DNA of 45,170 nucleotides from Candidatus Nomurabacteria bacterium. GTDB lineage: Bacteria > Patescibacteriota > Saccharimonadia > Saccharimonadales > Saccharimonadaceae. Position numbers and translations under genes: made by a program. The notes below the pieces were generated by a model. That model ran no database searches. It was not told the origin of the DNA and worked only from the letters and a program-made list of their open reading frames with translations. The stretch covers positions 1 to 45,170 of the forward strand of contig JAISOF010000029.1 of NCBI GenBank assembly GCA_031275815.1, read 5' to 3'. How positions within the stretch are numbered: the stretch's first letter is position 1; each line of letters begins with the position of its first letter. Shown here one piece after another: positions 34,139-42,781 of the stretch.

Positions 34139-34758
34139 GTTTGTGATGAGTTCTTGAAGTTGTCTATGAGCTCCCCTGTCTTTTGCAGGATTTGCGGCAG
34201 GCTTGCTTTTTCTTCTGGCGTGAACTTGCCAATCACAAAATTGGTGTCGCTAGCAAGCTGTTTTTGGCTATTGTTGGTGCCGAGCCGGAGGCGGTGGAAG
34301 TTTGTTCCAAGTTGTGCGATGATGGATTTCAATCCGTTGTTGCCGCCGTCGCTACCGCTGGCGCGAAGGCGCATGGTGCCAAAATCCAAGTTCAGGTCGT
34401 CGCAGACCACCAATACATCACGCTGAATGTCAATTTTATAAAATTGCACTAGTTTTTGCACGGCTTCGCCGCTTGCATTATAAAAAGTTTGGGGTTTGGC
34501 TAACAATAAATCATTATAATCCGCAACCTCAGTACTGAACTTTTTGGCGTTTTTCCATTCCAAACCATGAGTTTTTGCGAAAAAATCCATTGCCAAAAAA
34601 CCAAAATTGTGCCTTGTCCAGTTGTACTCTTTGCCAAAATTGCCAAGTCCGACGATTAACTTCCGCCGTCTTTTTTGATGGTTTATGGCGACCGGATTTA
34701 GCGCCGCTATCTTGCGTTCCCACTCCTCTTCTTTCGTTGGTGTGGGGTGTCCCGCCAT
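34135..34758 (-). CDS. pth: Peptidyl-tRNA hydrolase
   Basis: Protein of 207 aa that recycles peptidyl-tRNA released from stalled ribosomes. Family motifs are clear: LIVGLGNFGKEYNWTRHNFGF with catalytic His, KPQTFYNASGEAV, CDDLNLDFGTMRLR and SDGGNNGLKSI. In the last motif the usual His (GGHNGLK) is Asn, and MN-x-SG is YNASG. About 32 extra residues precede the core. The ATG overlaps the der stop (TGATG), so the two genes are translationally coupled; a GTG one codon earlier is an alternative. Confidence 0.93.
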   Translation of the reverse strand: MAGHPTPTKEEEWERKIAALNPVAINHQKRRRKLIVGLGNFGKEYNWTRHNFGFLAMDFFAKTHGLEWKNAKKFSTEVADYNDLLLAKPQTFYNASGEAVQKLVQFYKIDIQRDVLVVCDDLNLDFGTMRLRASGSDGGNNGLKSIIAQLGTNFHRLRLGTNNSQKQLASDTNFVIGKFTPEEKASLPQILQKTGELIDNFKNSSQT

Positions 34759-36137
34759 CACAACCTCCCTTTCTCGGAGTTCCGAAAAGAAAACTTAATT
34801 GGCGTGCCGAAAAACCCAAAATTATCCCGAAAAACATTTTCCAAATAACGCTTGTATGAAAAATGCAATTTATCCAAATTGGTGCCATGAATCACAAACC
34901 AAGGCGGGTTTTGGTCGGTTTGCACCACGTATTTCGGCTTTGGCAAAGCGCCTTTCACGGCGGCGGGCGGGTGTGCTGCCACCGCTGAGCCGAGCACACG
35001 GTTCAACTCGCTGGTTTTCACCTCTTTCAAGCGGCTTTCGCGGATTTTCAGAGCCAGCTCTAGGATTTTCGTGACGTTTTTGCCGGTCGTGGAGCTGGTG
35101 ATGACCACCGGTGCAAACGGAATGAAATTAAAATCGCGCGTCAGCCCAGCCAAAATCACGTCCGCCACCTCTTTCGAGCCGTTGAAGTCAACCATCGTTT
35201 CAGGATGCCCAACCAAAACATCGTCCGCCGCCTCCCCTGCGCTCGTCAATAAATCCCACTTGGTCAACACCAAAATAATCCCCTTGCCAGCGTCGGCAAT
35301 AATCCCTGCCAATTTTTGATCGAGCGCCATATGTGGTGCGGTGGCGTCAACCAGCAACAAACAAATATCCGCCTCGTCAATCGCCTGCATCGTTCTCAAC
35401 ACCGAAAACTTCTCAATCCCCACCTCTTGTTTTCCCGCCCGCCGCACGCCGGCGGTATCCAAAATCTCCACGCTCTCGTTTTCATATCGAATGTGCACGC
35501 TGTTCACGTCGCGCGTGGTGCCGGAAAGATTCGCCACAATGGCCTGTTGTTTCTTCGCCAAAGTGTTGAAAAGTGAGCTTTTCCCGACATTTGGACGGCC
35601 GATAAGTGCCAACTTCAGTGCGACATTAACTTCCGCCTTTCGAGCTTTGGGCAAATTGTCGGCAATTGTGTCCAACAAACTTTCCACGCCCGTGCCGTGC
35701 TCGGCCGATACTCTGAACATATTTTTCAACCCCAATCCAGCGAACTCATAATCCGGCAAACTCCCCGCCAAATCCGTCTTGTTCAACACCAAAAAAACCG
35801 GCTTCGCACTGCGCAACACCTTCCGAGCAATTTCCTTGTCGTCAGAATTGAAATATTTTGCACCATCCACCACCACCAAAATCAAATCGGAAGCGGAAAT
35901 CGCGTCATCAATCTGATCCTGAATCTTGGCTTCAAAATCGTCTTCAGGATTTTTCAATCCCGCCGTATCAATCAACAAAAAATCATGAGCGTTGTGGTGG
36001 ATTTTCGCCATCACATTGTCTCGCGTCGTCCCTTCCTCGCGCGCCACAATCGCCCGCCGCGACCGCGCCAAACGGTTGAACAGCGAGCTTTTCCCCGCAT
36101 TCGTCTGCCCGATGATGGCTACTGTTGGTAGTTTCAT
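34758..36137 (-). CDS. der: Ribosome-assembly GTPase Der (EngA)
   Basis: Protein of 459 aa with two tandem GTPase domains and a C-terminal KH-like domain, acting in 50S assembly. The first P-loop is GQTNAGKS (residues 10-17) with DTAGLKNP and NKTD. The second P-loop is GRPNVGKS (about 181-188) with DTAGVRR and TKWD. The KH-like part begins near residue 360 and ends with the basic SFRNSEKGRL. A perfect TATAAT lies 6 nt before the ATG with no RBS, so the der-pth operon is probably leaderless. Confidence 0.95.
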   Translation of the reverse strand: MKLPTVAIIGQTNAGKSSLFNRLARSRRAIVAREEGTTRDNVMAKIHHNAHDFLLIDTAGLKNPEDDFEAKIQDQIDDAISASDLILVVVDGAKYFNSDDKEIARKVLRSAKPVFLVLNKTDLAGSLPDYEFAGLGLKNMFRVSAEHGTGVESLLDTIADNLPKARKAEVNVALKLALIGRPNVGKSSLFNTLAKKQQAIVANLSGTTRDVNSVHIRYENESVEILDTAGVRRAGKQEVGIEKFSVLRTMQAIDEADICLLLVDATAPHMALDQKLAGIIADAGKGIILVLTKWDLLTSAGEAADDVLVGHPETMVDFNGSKEVADVILAGLTRDFNFIPFAPVVITSSTTGKNVTKILELALKIRESRLKEVKTSELNRVLGSAVAAHPPAAVKGALPKPKYVVQTDQNPPWFVIHGTNLDKLHFSYKRYLENVFRDNFGFFGTPIKFSFRNSEKGRL

Positions 36138-36143
36138 GAGTCT

Positions 36144-36149
36144 ATTATA
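36144..36149 (-). promoter_or_regulatory. -10 box directly upstream of der
   Basis: TATAAT on the minus strand, 6 nt before the start codon at 36137, the same geometry as rsmH, ftsQ and gltX. Confidence 0.6.
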
Positions 36150-36164
36150 CCAGATTAAATATGT

Positions 36165-36491
36165 TTATGCCGATTCTTCCAAAATATCGCCAATCTCCAC
36201 GATTTCGCCGAGCGTGAGTCCGGCCTCGATATTTTTTTTGAGGCGGTTGTTGCCCGACATCACGGACTCAAAGGTGCGTTTCAGGAGCTTCACGGCGTCT
36301 TGACGAACGTGCTTGATGTTGTAATACTCAACACGTATTTCCTTTGGCGTCAACTCGCGGAACAATTTTGACAGCTCTTTTTCGGGCACGTCCAGCCGAT
36401 TTCCCGTAATTTTTGACTTGGAAACGACGTGCACCTTTTTCGGCACAACAAATGGATCGTAGTTTTCGTCTGTGATAACTTCACTTCCCAT
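36165..36491 (-). CDS. Hypothetical 108-aa protein
   Basis: Small soluble, charged protein with a beta-rich first half (DPFVVPKKVHVVSKSKITGNRLDV) and helices after residue 40 (EKELSKLFRELTPKEIRVEYYN, VRQDAVKLLKRTFESVM). No motif identifies it. TATAAT lies 12 nt before the ATG and no good RBS is visible. It ends 27 nt before the der start codon but der has its own -10 box. Confidence 0.65.
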   Translation of the reverse strand: MGSEVITDENYDPFVVPKKVHVVSKSKITGNRLDVPEKELSKLFRELTPKEIRVEYYNIKHVRQDAVKLLKRTFESVMSGNNRLKKNIEAGLTLGEIVEIGDILEESA

Positions 36492-36579
36492 ATATTCATT
36501 AGCATTATATCACATCTTCACACATAAGTCAAGAAAAATGTGATTAATATCACGGTTCTATACCTGTGAATGTGGGTGG

Positions 36580-37020
36580 TTGTGCAACAAGACTGGCAAG
36601 GGGACTGCATCAACAGGAGTATTATACCAACAAAACCGGCAAAAACGTTGCATAACAACCAACACTAACTGGCCGCTATTGTTTGGCTCACGACGAGAAC
36701 ACGGCTATCAAGGAATGTTCTTTGGGTTGTACGGTGGAAATGGCAGTCCGAACGGCTATATATTCTAAAGCGTTGGTTTACTCAACCGCCATTGACAAAG
36801 ACTCCGACGCAAACGACCCCAACTGCCAAGGTTGGTTTGAACAACGCAACTGACGTGACGGTGGTTAACGATAATACCCTAATTAAAAAGCACCACCAAT
36901 TCGCAAGCCAACCCAACAACAGGCGAAGACACGCGAATCTGGTTCGGTACCAAAGTTGACTATACTTTGCCAGCGTGTGCTTACACGGGAGTCGTGACTC
37001 TCACGGCGGTAGCGTGGTAA
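36580..37020 (+). pseudogene. Decayed remnant of a surface-protein gene
   Basis: A fragment encoding TPTAKVGLNNATDVTVVNDN (from about 36807) and, in another frame, STTNSQANPTTGEDTRIWFG and KVDYTLPACAYTGVVTLTAV before a stop at 37018-37020. Both pieces look like the C-terminal half of the CPR surface proteins elsewhere in this window, and a frameshift separates them near 36886. The upstream part (36580-36768) is also protein-like but broken. I take the whole as a degraded relative; the extent of its 5' end is uncertain. Confidence 0.6.
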
Positions 37021-37061
37021 GGTTGAAAATAAAAGAAACTTTCTAAATTGATTTTCTAAAT

Positions 37062-37137
37062 TGGTGATTCCGGCGGGAGTCGAACCCGCGATTTTCTGGA
37101 TGAGAACCAGACGTCCTAACCACTAGACGACGGAACC
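37062..37137 (-). tRNA. tRNA-Glu (CTC)
   Basis: A 76-nt cloverleaf on the minus strand including discriminator A and encoded CCA (37062-37064). Acceptor GGTTCCG pairs with CGGAATC (one G-T). The D-arm has CTAGTGGTTAGG, the anticodon loop is TTCTCAT with anticodon CTC, and the T-arm is CGGGTTCGACTCCCG. It lies 73 nt downstream of the DUF3048 gene and near gltX, whose product charges it. A TAGAAT box lies about 50 nt upstream. Confidence 0.97.
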
Positions 37138-37210
37138 GTTTTGGTTGCGCTTTAAGCGCGGACGATGGCGGATGGCGGCGCAACACAAGAGTATTCTAGC
37201 ACACATTGTT

Positions 37211-38335
37211 CTATTCGTAAACCACCGTTTTGGTCTTCGGGATGGCGGTAATCCAAGTTTGTCCACGGTTGAGAGCGATTTGGTTGCCGTCCATGTCATA
37301 AAACTCGATTTGGGCGGTACGGCTAAGTTTCTGCCATTTACAGTTTTCCATTTTGCCGTCTTGGAAAATCAGAGCCTCACCGTCGCCGGTAGTGGTGATT
37401 TGTTCGCGCTTGCCATCTTCCATGACAGTTTTTTCGTTGACTTTCAAGATGATAACCACTTTCGGTGAGATTTGTCCAGCTTCGCGATCAAGGTGAGGTT
37501 TACCGTTGCCATAATTTCTGTCCCAAGAGTTGCTTTCGGCATTGTAATTATATACAAGGTCATAATTATCTGTCGTAATGTCAACTGTAATCTTTTTGAC
37601 ATGACCAAGTTCGGTGGCATCTTCTTTGCGGGGAAAGGCGGTGAAATCAGAGGTGAGGTAGCCTTTGGATTGGTTGAGCTCGTCGAGGTTTTTGAAACTG
37701 GTGTAGACATTGTGCGGGGCGCTACGGTCAGAGGCGCGCCAATAATAGCTACCGTTGAAAAATTGGTCGATGTCCTTGTATTTGCCGTTGCGGACTTCGT
37801 CGAGGGAGGCCTTGCTCCCGCCGATGTGGGCGATGGAGGGCGAAAAGGCGGTGACCCAGTCCAGATAATGCATACGGAGCGAGCGCACGGGCCCGATGAG
37901 TTCGGGTTTGTTGGCTTGATAGAGGGCGATGAAACGGGTGACTTCGTATTCAGCGATGGATTCAAAGATGACCTCGGCGTTTTTTAGACCCGATTGGGGG
38001 CGCGCCATTGGGGTGTTTTCCATCATCACGGCGGTGACGTTGGTGTTTTCGGGGAGTTCAGAGGGAAGTTCTTGTCCGCCGAGTTTGGAATAATAATGGA
38101 TGGGTTCAGGTTGAGGTGCGGGCTGTTCGGGCTCAAGGTCGGCGGTGGGGGCGGTGACAGGGCGGCTGTTGATGGCGACCAAGATGAAGAACGAAGCGAC
38201 GGCTATCAGAGCGGCGGCGAGAATACTACCGACGATAATCAGAGGTTTTTTGTGGGTCTTACACCACGCCTTGAAACGCTCCACGCGGGCGTCACTGGAG
38301 CGAGGTGGCTTACTGGCTCGTCCTCTAACTTTCAT
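37211..38335 (-). CDS. DUF3048 (YerB-like) membrane-anchored protein
   Basis: Protein of 374 aa. A basic cytoplasmic N-terminus, one transmembrane helix (about residues 32-56) and a Pro-rich linker precede the extracytoplasmic domain. VMMENTPMARPQSGLKNAEVIFESIAEYEVTRF and IGPVRSLRMHYLDW (about residues 104-162) are the DUF3048 signature as in B. subtilis YerB. The C-terminal lobe contains GQTWITAIP. Biochemical function is unknown. TAAAAT ends 6 nt before the ATG and no RBS is present. Confidence 0.85.
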   Translation of the reverse strand: MKVRGRASKPPRSSDARVERFKAWCKTHKKPLIIVGSILAAALIAVASFFILVAINSRPVTAPTADLEPEQPAPQPEPIHYYSKLGGQELPSELPENTNVTAVMMENTPMARPQSGLKNAEVIFESIAEYEVTRFIALYQANKPELIGPVRSLRMHYLDWVTAFSPSIAHIGGSKASLDEVRNGKYKDIDQFFNGSYYWRASDRSAPHNVYTSFKNLDELNQSKGYLTSDFTAFPRKEDATELGHVKKITVDITTDNYDLVYNYNAESNSWDRNYGNGKPHLDREAGQISPKVVIILKVNEKTVMEDGKREQITTTGDGEALIFQDGKMENCKWQKLSRTAQIEFYDMDGNQIALNRGQTWITAIPKTKTVVYE

Positions 38336-38341
38336 AAGGAC

Positions 38342-38347
38342 ATTTTA
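38342..38347 (-). promoter_or_regulatory. -10 box directly upstream of the DUF3048 gene
   Basis: TAAAAT on the minus strand, 6 nt before the start codon at 38335. Confidence 0.5.
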
Positions 38348-38429
38348 TCACAAGAGTTTTGGGAATGGAAGATTTTATTGCTATAAAAATTGAAGTGGCG
38401 AGGCTGGGTCAGCGGTTGAGGGGTTGTTA

Positions 38430-39860
38430 TCACAGGGATTCAATGGCGGTCTGGAGGCGAGATTTTACGATTTTTTTGCCAAGCAGCGCCATCATGTCGT
38501 TCAGAGCTGGGGAGAAGGGCGCATATGAGAGCGCAAGGCGGATGAGACTGAACAATTCGGCGGGTTTTTTGGCAGTTGTTTCCAAAAGTTGGTTCAATTT
38601 CATCTGTAAATCATCGGAAGTCCAGTCAGTTGTTTCCAAGATTTCAAGAGTTTGCTTCAGCCAGTTTGCCAATTCTGATTTTTCGTATTTTTGCAAAAAC
38701 TTGTTGTCCAGAATCATGGAAAGGTCGGTTTGGGGCTCTTCAAAGAAATAGGTCGACATGGTTTTCAAGTCTTTCAGCACTTTCAGCCGGTCTTGCAAAA
38801 GCTCCAGCACTTGTTTTTGATAAGCTTCGTCGTGATTTTTGGCGGACTCGGGAAAGAATGATTGGCTGCGAGCGTATAAATCGTCAAGGTCAAGCCGCCG
38901 AATCCACTGCCCGTTCAGCCACAACAACTTGGTTTCGTCAAATCGGGCGCCAGATTGCTGAACCTTGTCCAACGAAAAAGCTTGCACCAACTCCGCCATC
39001 GTCCAGATTTCTTTTTCGGTGCCGTCATTCCAGCCAAGACACGCGAGAAAGTTCAGCAACGCCTCTTCCAGTATCCCCTCGTCGAGATAATCGGTGACGC
39101 TTTTGGCGCCGTCGCGCTTGCTCAACTTTTTGTTGCCGGTTTTGCCCAAAATATGCGGCACGTGCGCGAAAATCGGGCGGTTTATTTCGAGCGCGTCATA
39201 CAGCGACAGGTAATTTGGCATGCTGGAAATATATTCTTGACCTCTGATGACGTGGGTGATTTTCATTTCCGCGTCGTCCACGATGTGCCCAAAATTATAG
39301 GTCGGCAGCCCGTCTTTTTTGATCAGGATGAAATCGTCGAGCGCCCCCTCTCCCGCCGACAAATCGCCCATCACCGCGTCATGCCAATGATAACGTTGCA
39401 AATTGGTTTGTTTGAAACGGAGCGCAACCCCCTCTTGCCAGCGTGGCGGATTTTTGGGGCGAAAATCGCGAAACAAAAACGGCTTCTTTTGGGCCATGCT
39501 GGATTTTTTGTACTCCTCAATCTGTTCGGGTGGTGTGTCGTCAGCATACGCCAGACCTTTTTCAATCAGTTTTTTGGCCCACTCATGATATAGCGACTTG
39601 CGCTCGGTCTGAAAATATGGCGCGTACTTGCCGCCAATGTCCGGCCCCTCGTCCCAATTCAATCCCAAACGTTTCAAAGTTGCCTCAATCAGCTCGGTGG
39701 CGCCCTCCACATAACGGTTGCGGTCGGTGTCCTCAATCCGCAAAATAAACTTCCCGCCGGTCTGCTTGGCGATAAGATAAGGATAAATGGCGCTACGCAC
39801 ATTGCCGATGTGAATATAACCGGTGGGGCTGGGCGCAAATCTGGTGCGAGTTTGGTTCAT
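38430..39860 (-). CDS. gltX: Glutamyl-tRNA synthetase
   Basis: Protein of 476 aa. I start at ATG 39860 because the family begins RTRFAPSPTG and a TATACT box lies 6 nt upstream; the frame is open to 39926. Class I signatures are HIGN in APSPTGYIHIGNVRSAIYPY (residues ~7-26) and KLSKR (about 245). VEFRFKQTN-type tRNA-binding residues and a helical anticodon-binding domain follow. It charges tRNA-Glu (tRNA-Glu CTC lies 1.3 kb away) and, if GatCAB is present, may mischarge tRNA-Gln; that cannot be judged here. Confidence 0.95.
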   Translation of the reverse strand: MNQTRTRFAPSPTGYIHIGNVRSAIYPYLIAKQTGGKFILRIEDTDRNRYVEGATELIEATLKRLGLNWDEGPDIGGKYAPYFQTERKSLYHEWAKKLIEKGLAYADDTPPEQIEEYKKSSMAQKKPFLFRDFRPKNPPRWQEGVALRFKQTNLQRYHWHDAVMGDLSAGEGALDDFILIKKDGLPTYNFGHIVDDAEMKITHVIRGQEYISSMPNYLSLYDALEINRPIFAHVPHILGKTGNKKLSKRDGAKSVTDYLDEGILEEALLNFLACLGWNDGTEKEIWTMAELVQAFSLDKVQQSGARFDETKLLWLNGQWIRRLDLDDLYARSQSFFPESAKNHDEAYQKQVLELLQDRLKVLKDLKTMSTYFFEEPQTDLSMILDNKFLQKYEKSELANWLKQTLEILETTDWTSDDLQMKLNQLLETTAKKPAELFSLIRLALSYAPFSPALNDMMALLGKKIVKSRLQTAIESL

Positions 39861-39866
39861 GGGATT

Positions 39867-39872
39867 AGTATA
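39867..39872 (-). promoter_or_regulatory. -10 box directly upstream of gltX
   Basis: TATACT on the minus strand, 6 nt before the start codon at 39860. Confidence 0.55.
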
Positions 39873-39947
39873 GCTGAAGTTCGGGGAAAAGGAAAGGGCG
39901 AAAAAACGAAGATTATGCTCATACACTCCGCCCTATTGCTCAAGTTA

Positions 39948-41615
39948 TTAGAAATTAGCGACGCACCTGACTGCGCGACCGGCAAATCTTGCGGTTGTGT
40001 CGTTATCACCCAAATACACAGAGTTAATAGTCGCACCTATTCCCAAACCATGAACTTGAGTTGAAGATTTTAGTGTAGCTGACCAATAACTGCCAGTAGA
40101 ACCTTGGTATACTAAGCCATAACCTGGGTTAAAAGACCCAGAGGTGACGCCACGCCAGATGCTGGAGGCACCTATCCAATTAACGGCGTGAGTGGCGTCT
40201 TTTACTGTTGAGGCGTCACTGTCACCCGCCATCATGCCATTAAGATAAGCGAACTCGCCAGTGTTGCTGCCAGTTGGTAAGTGCCAATTGACTGGGCAGA
40301 TACTAGCAGGAGCGTCACCGCTTGTCAAGTTAGCTGTGCCGGTGCCAGCGGTTGCAGCATACCAACTATAAATAAAACCGCATTCCGTGTAGTTTATACT
40401 AGAGGCGGTTGTGCGGTAGGAGGAAGAGCACCTCTTCCCACTACTGTGTTGGGTAACACTATAGTTGGTCGGGTTGGTGTAATAAGCGATATAACTAGCA
40501 CCGTTATTCCAACCTGATGAGCCATTGCCAGAAGCATAATGATTCATAGTACCGAAGTCGTTCCCGTTACTGTCTATTTCTCCGCTGTAGGCAAGACTAG
40601 TCAGCATCCAGCACCTACCGTCGGGTAGTTTAGCGATAGCATAATAATTATTATCTCGGCTGTCATAAACCTTTGATATCGCGTCTTCATTATTACCAAT
40701 AAAGGTAGTAGCCGCCGCACAATTGGTGGCGTTGACGCTTTGAATAGAGGAGCCATCGGGGACTATCTTTGCCACTGGTGGAGTATTGCTCACGCTCCAC
40801 GACCATGAAATTATGGCTGAAACTTCTCCATTGGTTGACATGCAGGCGATGGAGTAAGTATATGTACTAGAGTTAGTTAAGCCGTCGATAGTTTGACTGT
40901 GGGTGGTGCCGCCAGTATTAGCAAAAGTGTTGGGCAAAGACTCATAAGTAGCATATGTGCCGTCACTATATTTGCAGGTGGCATTTTTATTTGTGGTGAC
41001 AGTTAAGTTTGTGGAAGTGGTGTCGTAATCCAAAACTTGGTTGGCGGCGGGGTTGGTGACAGTGGCAGCGAACTGGATGTTGGGGGTCTCATCATAAACA
41101 ATATCAACAGTATAAGCCCCAACAGCAGTGCCTGTAGGGAGGGATATCACAACATCAAAAGTGGTAGTCTCACCGGCAGAAACAGTAGCGTTATTGTTAT
41201 TGGTGGCGAGGATGGTGGTCTCACCGGCAGAAAGTGTGCAAGGAGAGACAGTCGGACATTCAGAAGAGGCACTCTGGCTGATAGCCACAACAGCCCCAAC
41301 TAGAGTGCTGTTCAAGGTGGCAGTGAGAGCATAACCATTAGTGGCAGAAGCATCCTTGACCGTGACGATGGAAGTTTTGGTGAGAGTGACAGCCCCAGCG
41401 CTTTGTGATTCAGTGACGGTCTGGTTATTGTCAACGACGGTGATGTTGCTTGCGGCAGCTTTTGTGGGAGCGAGGGAGTGATAAAAGATAATAGTAAGGG
41501 CGCCAAGCAGAAGAATGGCAGCAACAAGAAGTGGGGGTTTAGGATGTTTTAATAATGATATTTTATTTAAAAACAGTTTTTTGTAGTATATTTTTATCCT
41601 AAGTGCATTTTTCAT
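39948..41615 (-). CDS. FISUMP-domain surface protein
   Basis: Protein of 555 aa. A signal anchor (about residues 28-48, ending SLAPTKAAA) is followed by an Ig-like beta domain (about 50-205) closely similar to the N-terminal region of the protein starting at 44330. A second beta domain comes next (about 205-285), then a FISUMP domain (about 310-555). The FISUMP signs are KLPDGRCWML, FIYSWYAATAG, ICPVNWHLPTGSNTGEFAYLN, GSTGSYWSATL and AVRCV. Four Cys in that domain may form disulphides. AAGGATAGG precedes the ATG. No sortase signal or C-terminal helix is present. A role in host or surface contact is inferred. Confidence 0.8.
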   Translation of the reverse strand: MKNALRIKIYYKKLFLNKISLLKHPKPPLLVAAILLLGALTIIFYHSLAPTKAAASNITVVDNNQTVTESQSAGAVTLTKTSIVTVKDASATNGYALTATLNSTLVGAVVAISQSASSECPTVSPCTLSAGETTILATNNNNATVSAGETTTFDVVISLPTGTAVGAYTVDIVYDETPNIQFAATVTNPAANQVLDYDTTSTNLTVTTNKNATCKYSDGTYATYESLPNTFANTGGTTHSQTIDGLTNSSTYTYSIACMSTNGEVSAIISWSWSVSNTPPVAKIVPDGSSIQSVNATNCAAATTFIGNNEDAISKVYDSRDNNYYAIAKLPDGRCWMLTSLAYSGEIDSNGNDFGTMNHYASGNGSSGWNNGASYIAYYTNPTNYSVTQHSSGKRCSSSYRTTASSINYTECGFIYSWYAATAGTGTANLTSGDAPASICPVNWHLPTGSNTGEFAYLNGMMAGDSDASTVKDATHAVNWIGASSIWRGVTSGSFNPGYGLVYQGSTGSYWSATLKSSTQVHGLGIGATINSVYLGDNDTTARFAGRAVRCVANF

Positions 41616-41743
41616 GATAACCTATCCTTATTTATATTAATTTTAAAATATATAGAATAGGTTTATTTTAGCATAAGTTTCTTTTTAATACCAATATTTT
41701 GGGCAAAAAAACGCCATCCCCCCGCGCATAGAGGTGTCAAAAA

Positions 41744-42658
41744 CTACATGCTAATCGCAATATCATGAATATGTTGTTTGGTGAGGGCACTGCTGCCGGT
41801 GATTTTGTACAGCACTCCGCCGTTGACCCACGCCGCGTCGCTGCCGTTGATATAAATCGTCAGGCCCCGCTCTTTGGAAACGATGGCGTCCTGCCATTCT
41901 TTTTGCACGAAATTGTCGAACAGGGCGAGCGAGTCCCACGAGCTGCGTTCTTCGGTGATGGTGTAGCTGTCGGCGCCGTTTTTGAAGGTCATGGAAACTT
42001 TGTTGTCCACCACCGACACGAACCCGTCAAGGTTGTATCCAGAGGGGCGATAGCTCGGGAAAGCGGTTTCAATGCCGACTTGCGAGGCGGATACTTTGAC
42101 CGAGATGTCGGGCAGGTTGAGATAGACGAGGTATCCCAACGAAACCAGCGATAATATTCCAAGCACCAATGACCCCACCAAATGCTTGGTGAACCACGCT
42201 TTGCGGTCAATCAACTTGGTTTTGGAGGCTTTGGCGGGAGTGACCTCTGCAATGGCCTGTTCAATGTTGCGATCTTTGAGTTCTTTGGCGCTCAGCATGC
42301 GCTTTTCGGCAGTTCTGGCTTGCATTTTTTGCATTGCATTGGCATAAACCGATGATTTGTGGGCTGGCATAACCATATTTGGGCTGACGGGCGCGGAGAC
42401 GTTGGGCGCGGGAGCGGTTGGGCGACCCTGTGCAGCGATGGCGGTGGACATGGGCGTAACTACTCTTTGCGGTTGAGCTTGGATGATGCCGGATCTCGGC
42501 GCGGATTGGATGGGCTGGCGGTTACTAATAATCGGTGGACGGGCCGGACGCTGGACATAGTCACGGTTCAACGTCATCGGTCTTTGAACTGGCGCACTGT
42601 GCACCCCTGATGATTGTAATGGTCGCCCCCCCATTGATGAAACTCTCTTAAAATCCAT
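41744..42658 (-). CDS. Membrane-anchored protein with DUF4367-like domain
   Basis: Protein of 304 aa from ATG 42658 (GTG at 42664 is an alternative; GAGGG fits the ATG better). The first ~150 residues are a disordered Pro/Gln/Arg-rich cytoplasmic tail with near-repeats (PVQRPMTLNRDYVQRPARPP), then a charged stretch. One transmembrane helix (about 163-185) and an extracytoplasmic beta-rich domain ending WVNGGVLYKITGSSALTKQHIHDIAISM follow. The last part has the pattern of DUF4367, seen in anti-sigma-like and lipoprotein C-termini. Function unknown. It lies 123 nt downstream of radA on the same strand. Confidence 0.7.
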   Translation of the reverse strand: MDFKRVSSMGGRPLQSSGVHSAPVQRPMTLNRDYVQRPARPPIISNRQPIQSAPRSGIIQAQPQRVVTPMSTAIAAQGRPTAPAPNVSAPVSPNMVMPAHKSSVYANAMQKMQARTAEKRMLSAKELKDRNIEQAIAEVTPAKASKTKLIDRKAWFTKHLVGSLVLGILSLVSLGYLVYLNLPDISVKVSASQVGIETAFPSYRPSGYNLDGFVSVVDNKVSMTFKNGADSYTITEERSSWDSLALFDNFVQKEWQDAIVSKERGLTIYINGSDAAWVNGGVLYKITGSSALTKQHIHDIAISM

Positions 42659-42781
42659 ACGCACCCTCTCTCACATTTTTATATACTAATAATAAGCCTT
42701 ATGTTTTGAAAAAACAAGAGCGAATTAGTTGTAATTTTTACTTTATTTTGAGTTTCTGTGGGGTCTTGTTGCAAAACCTCA

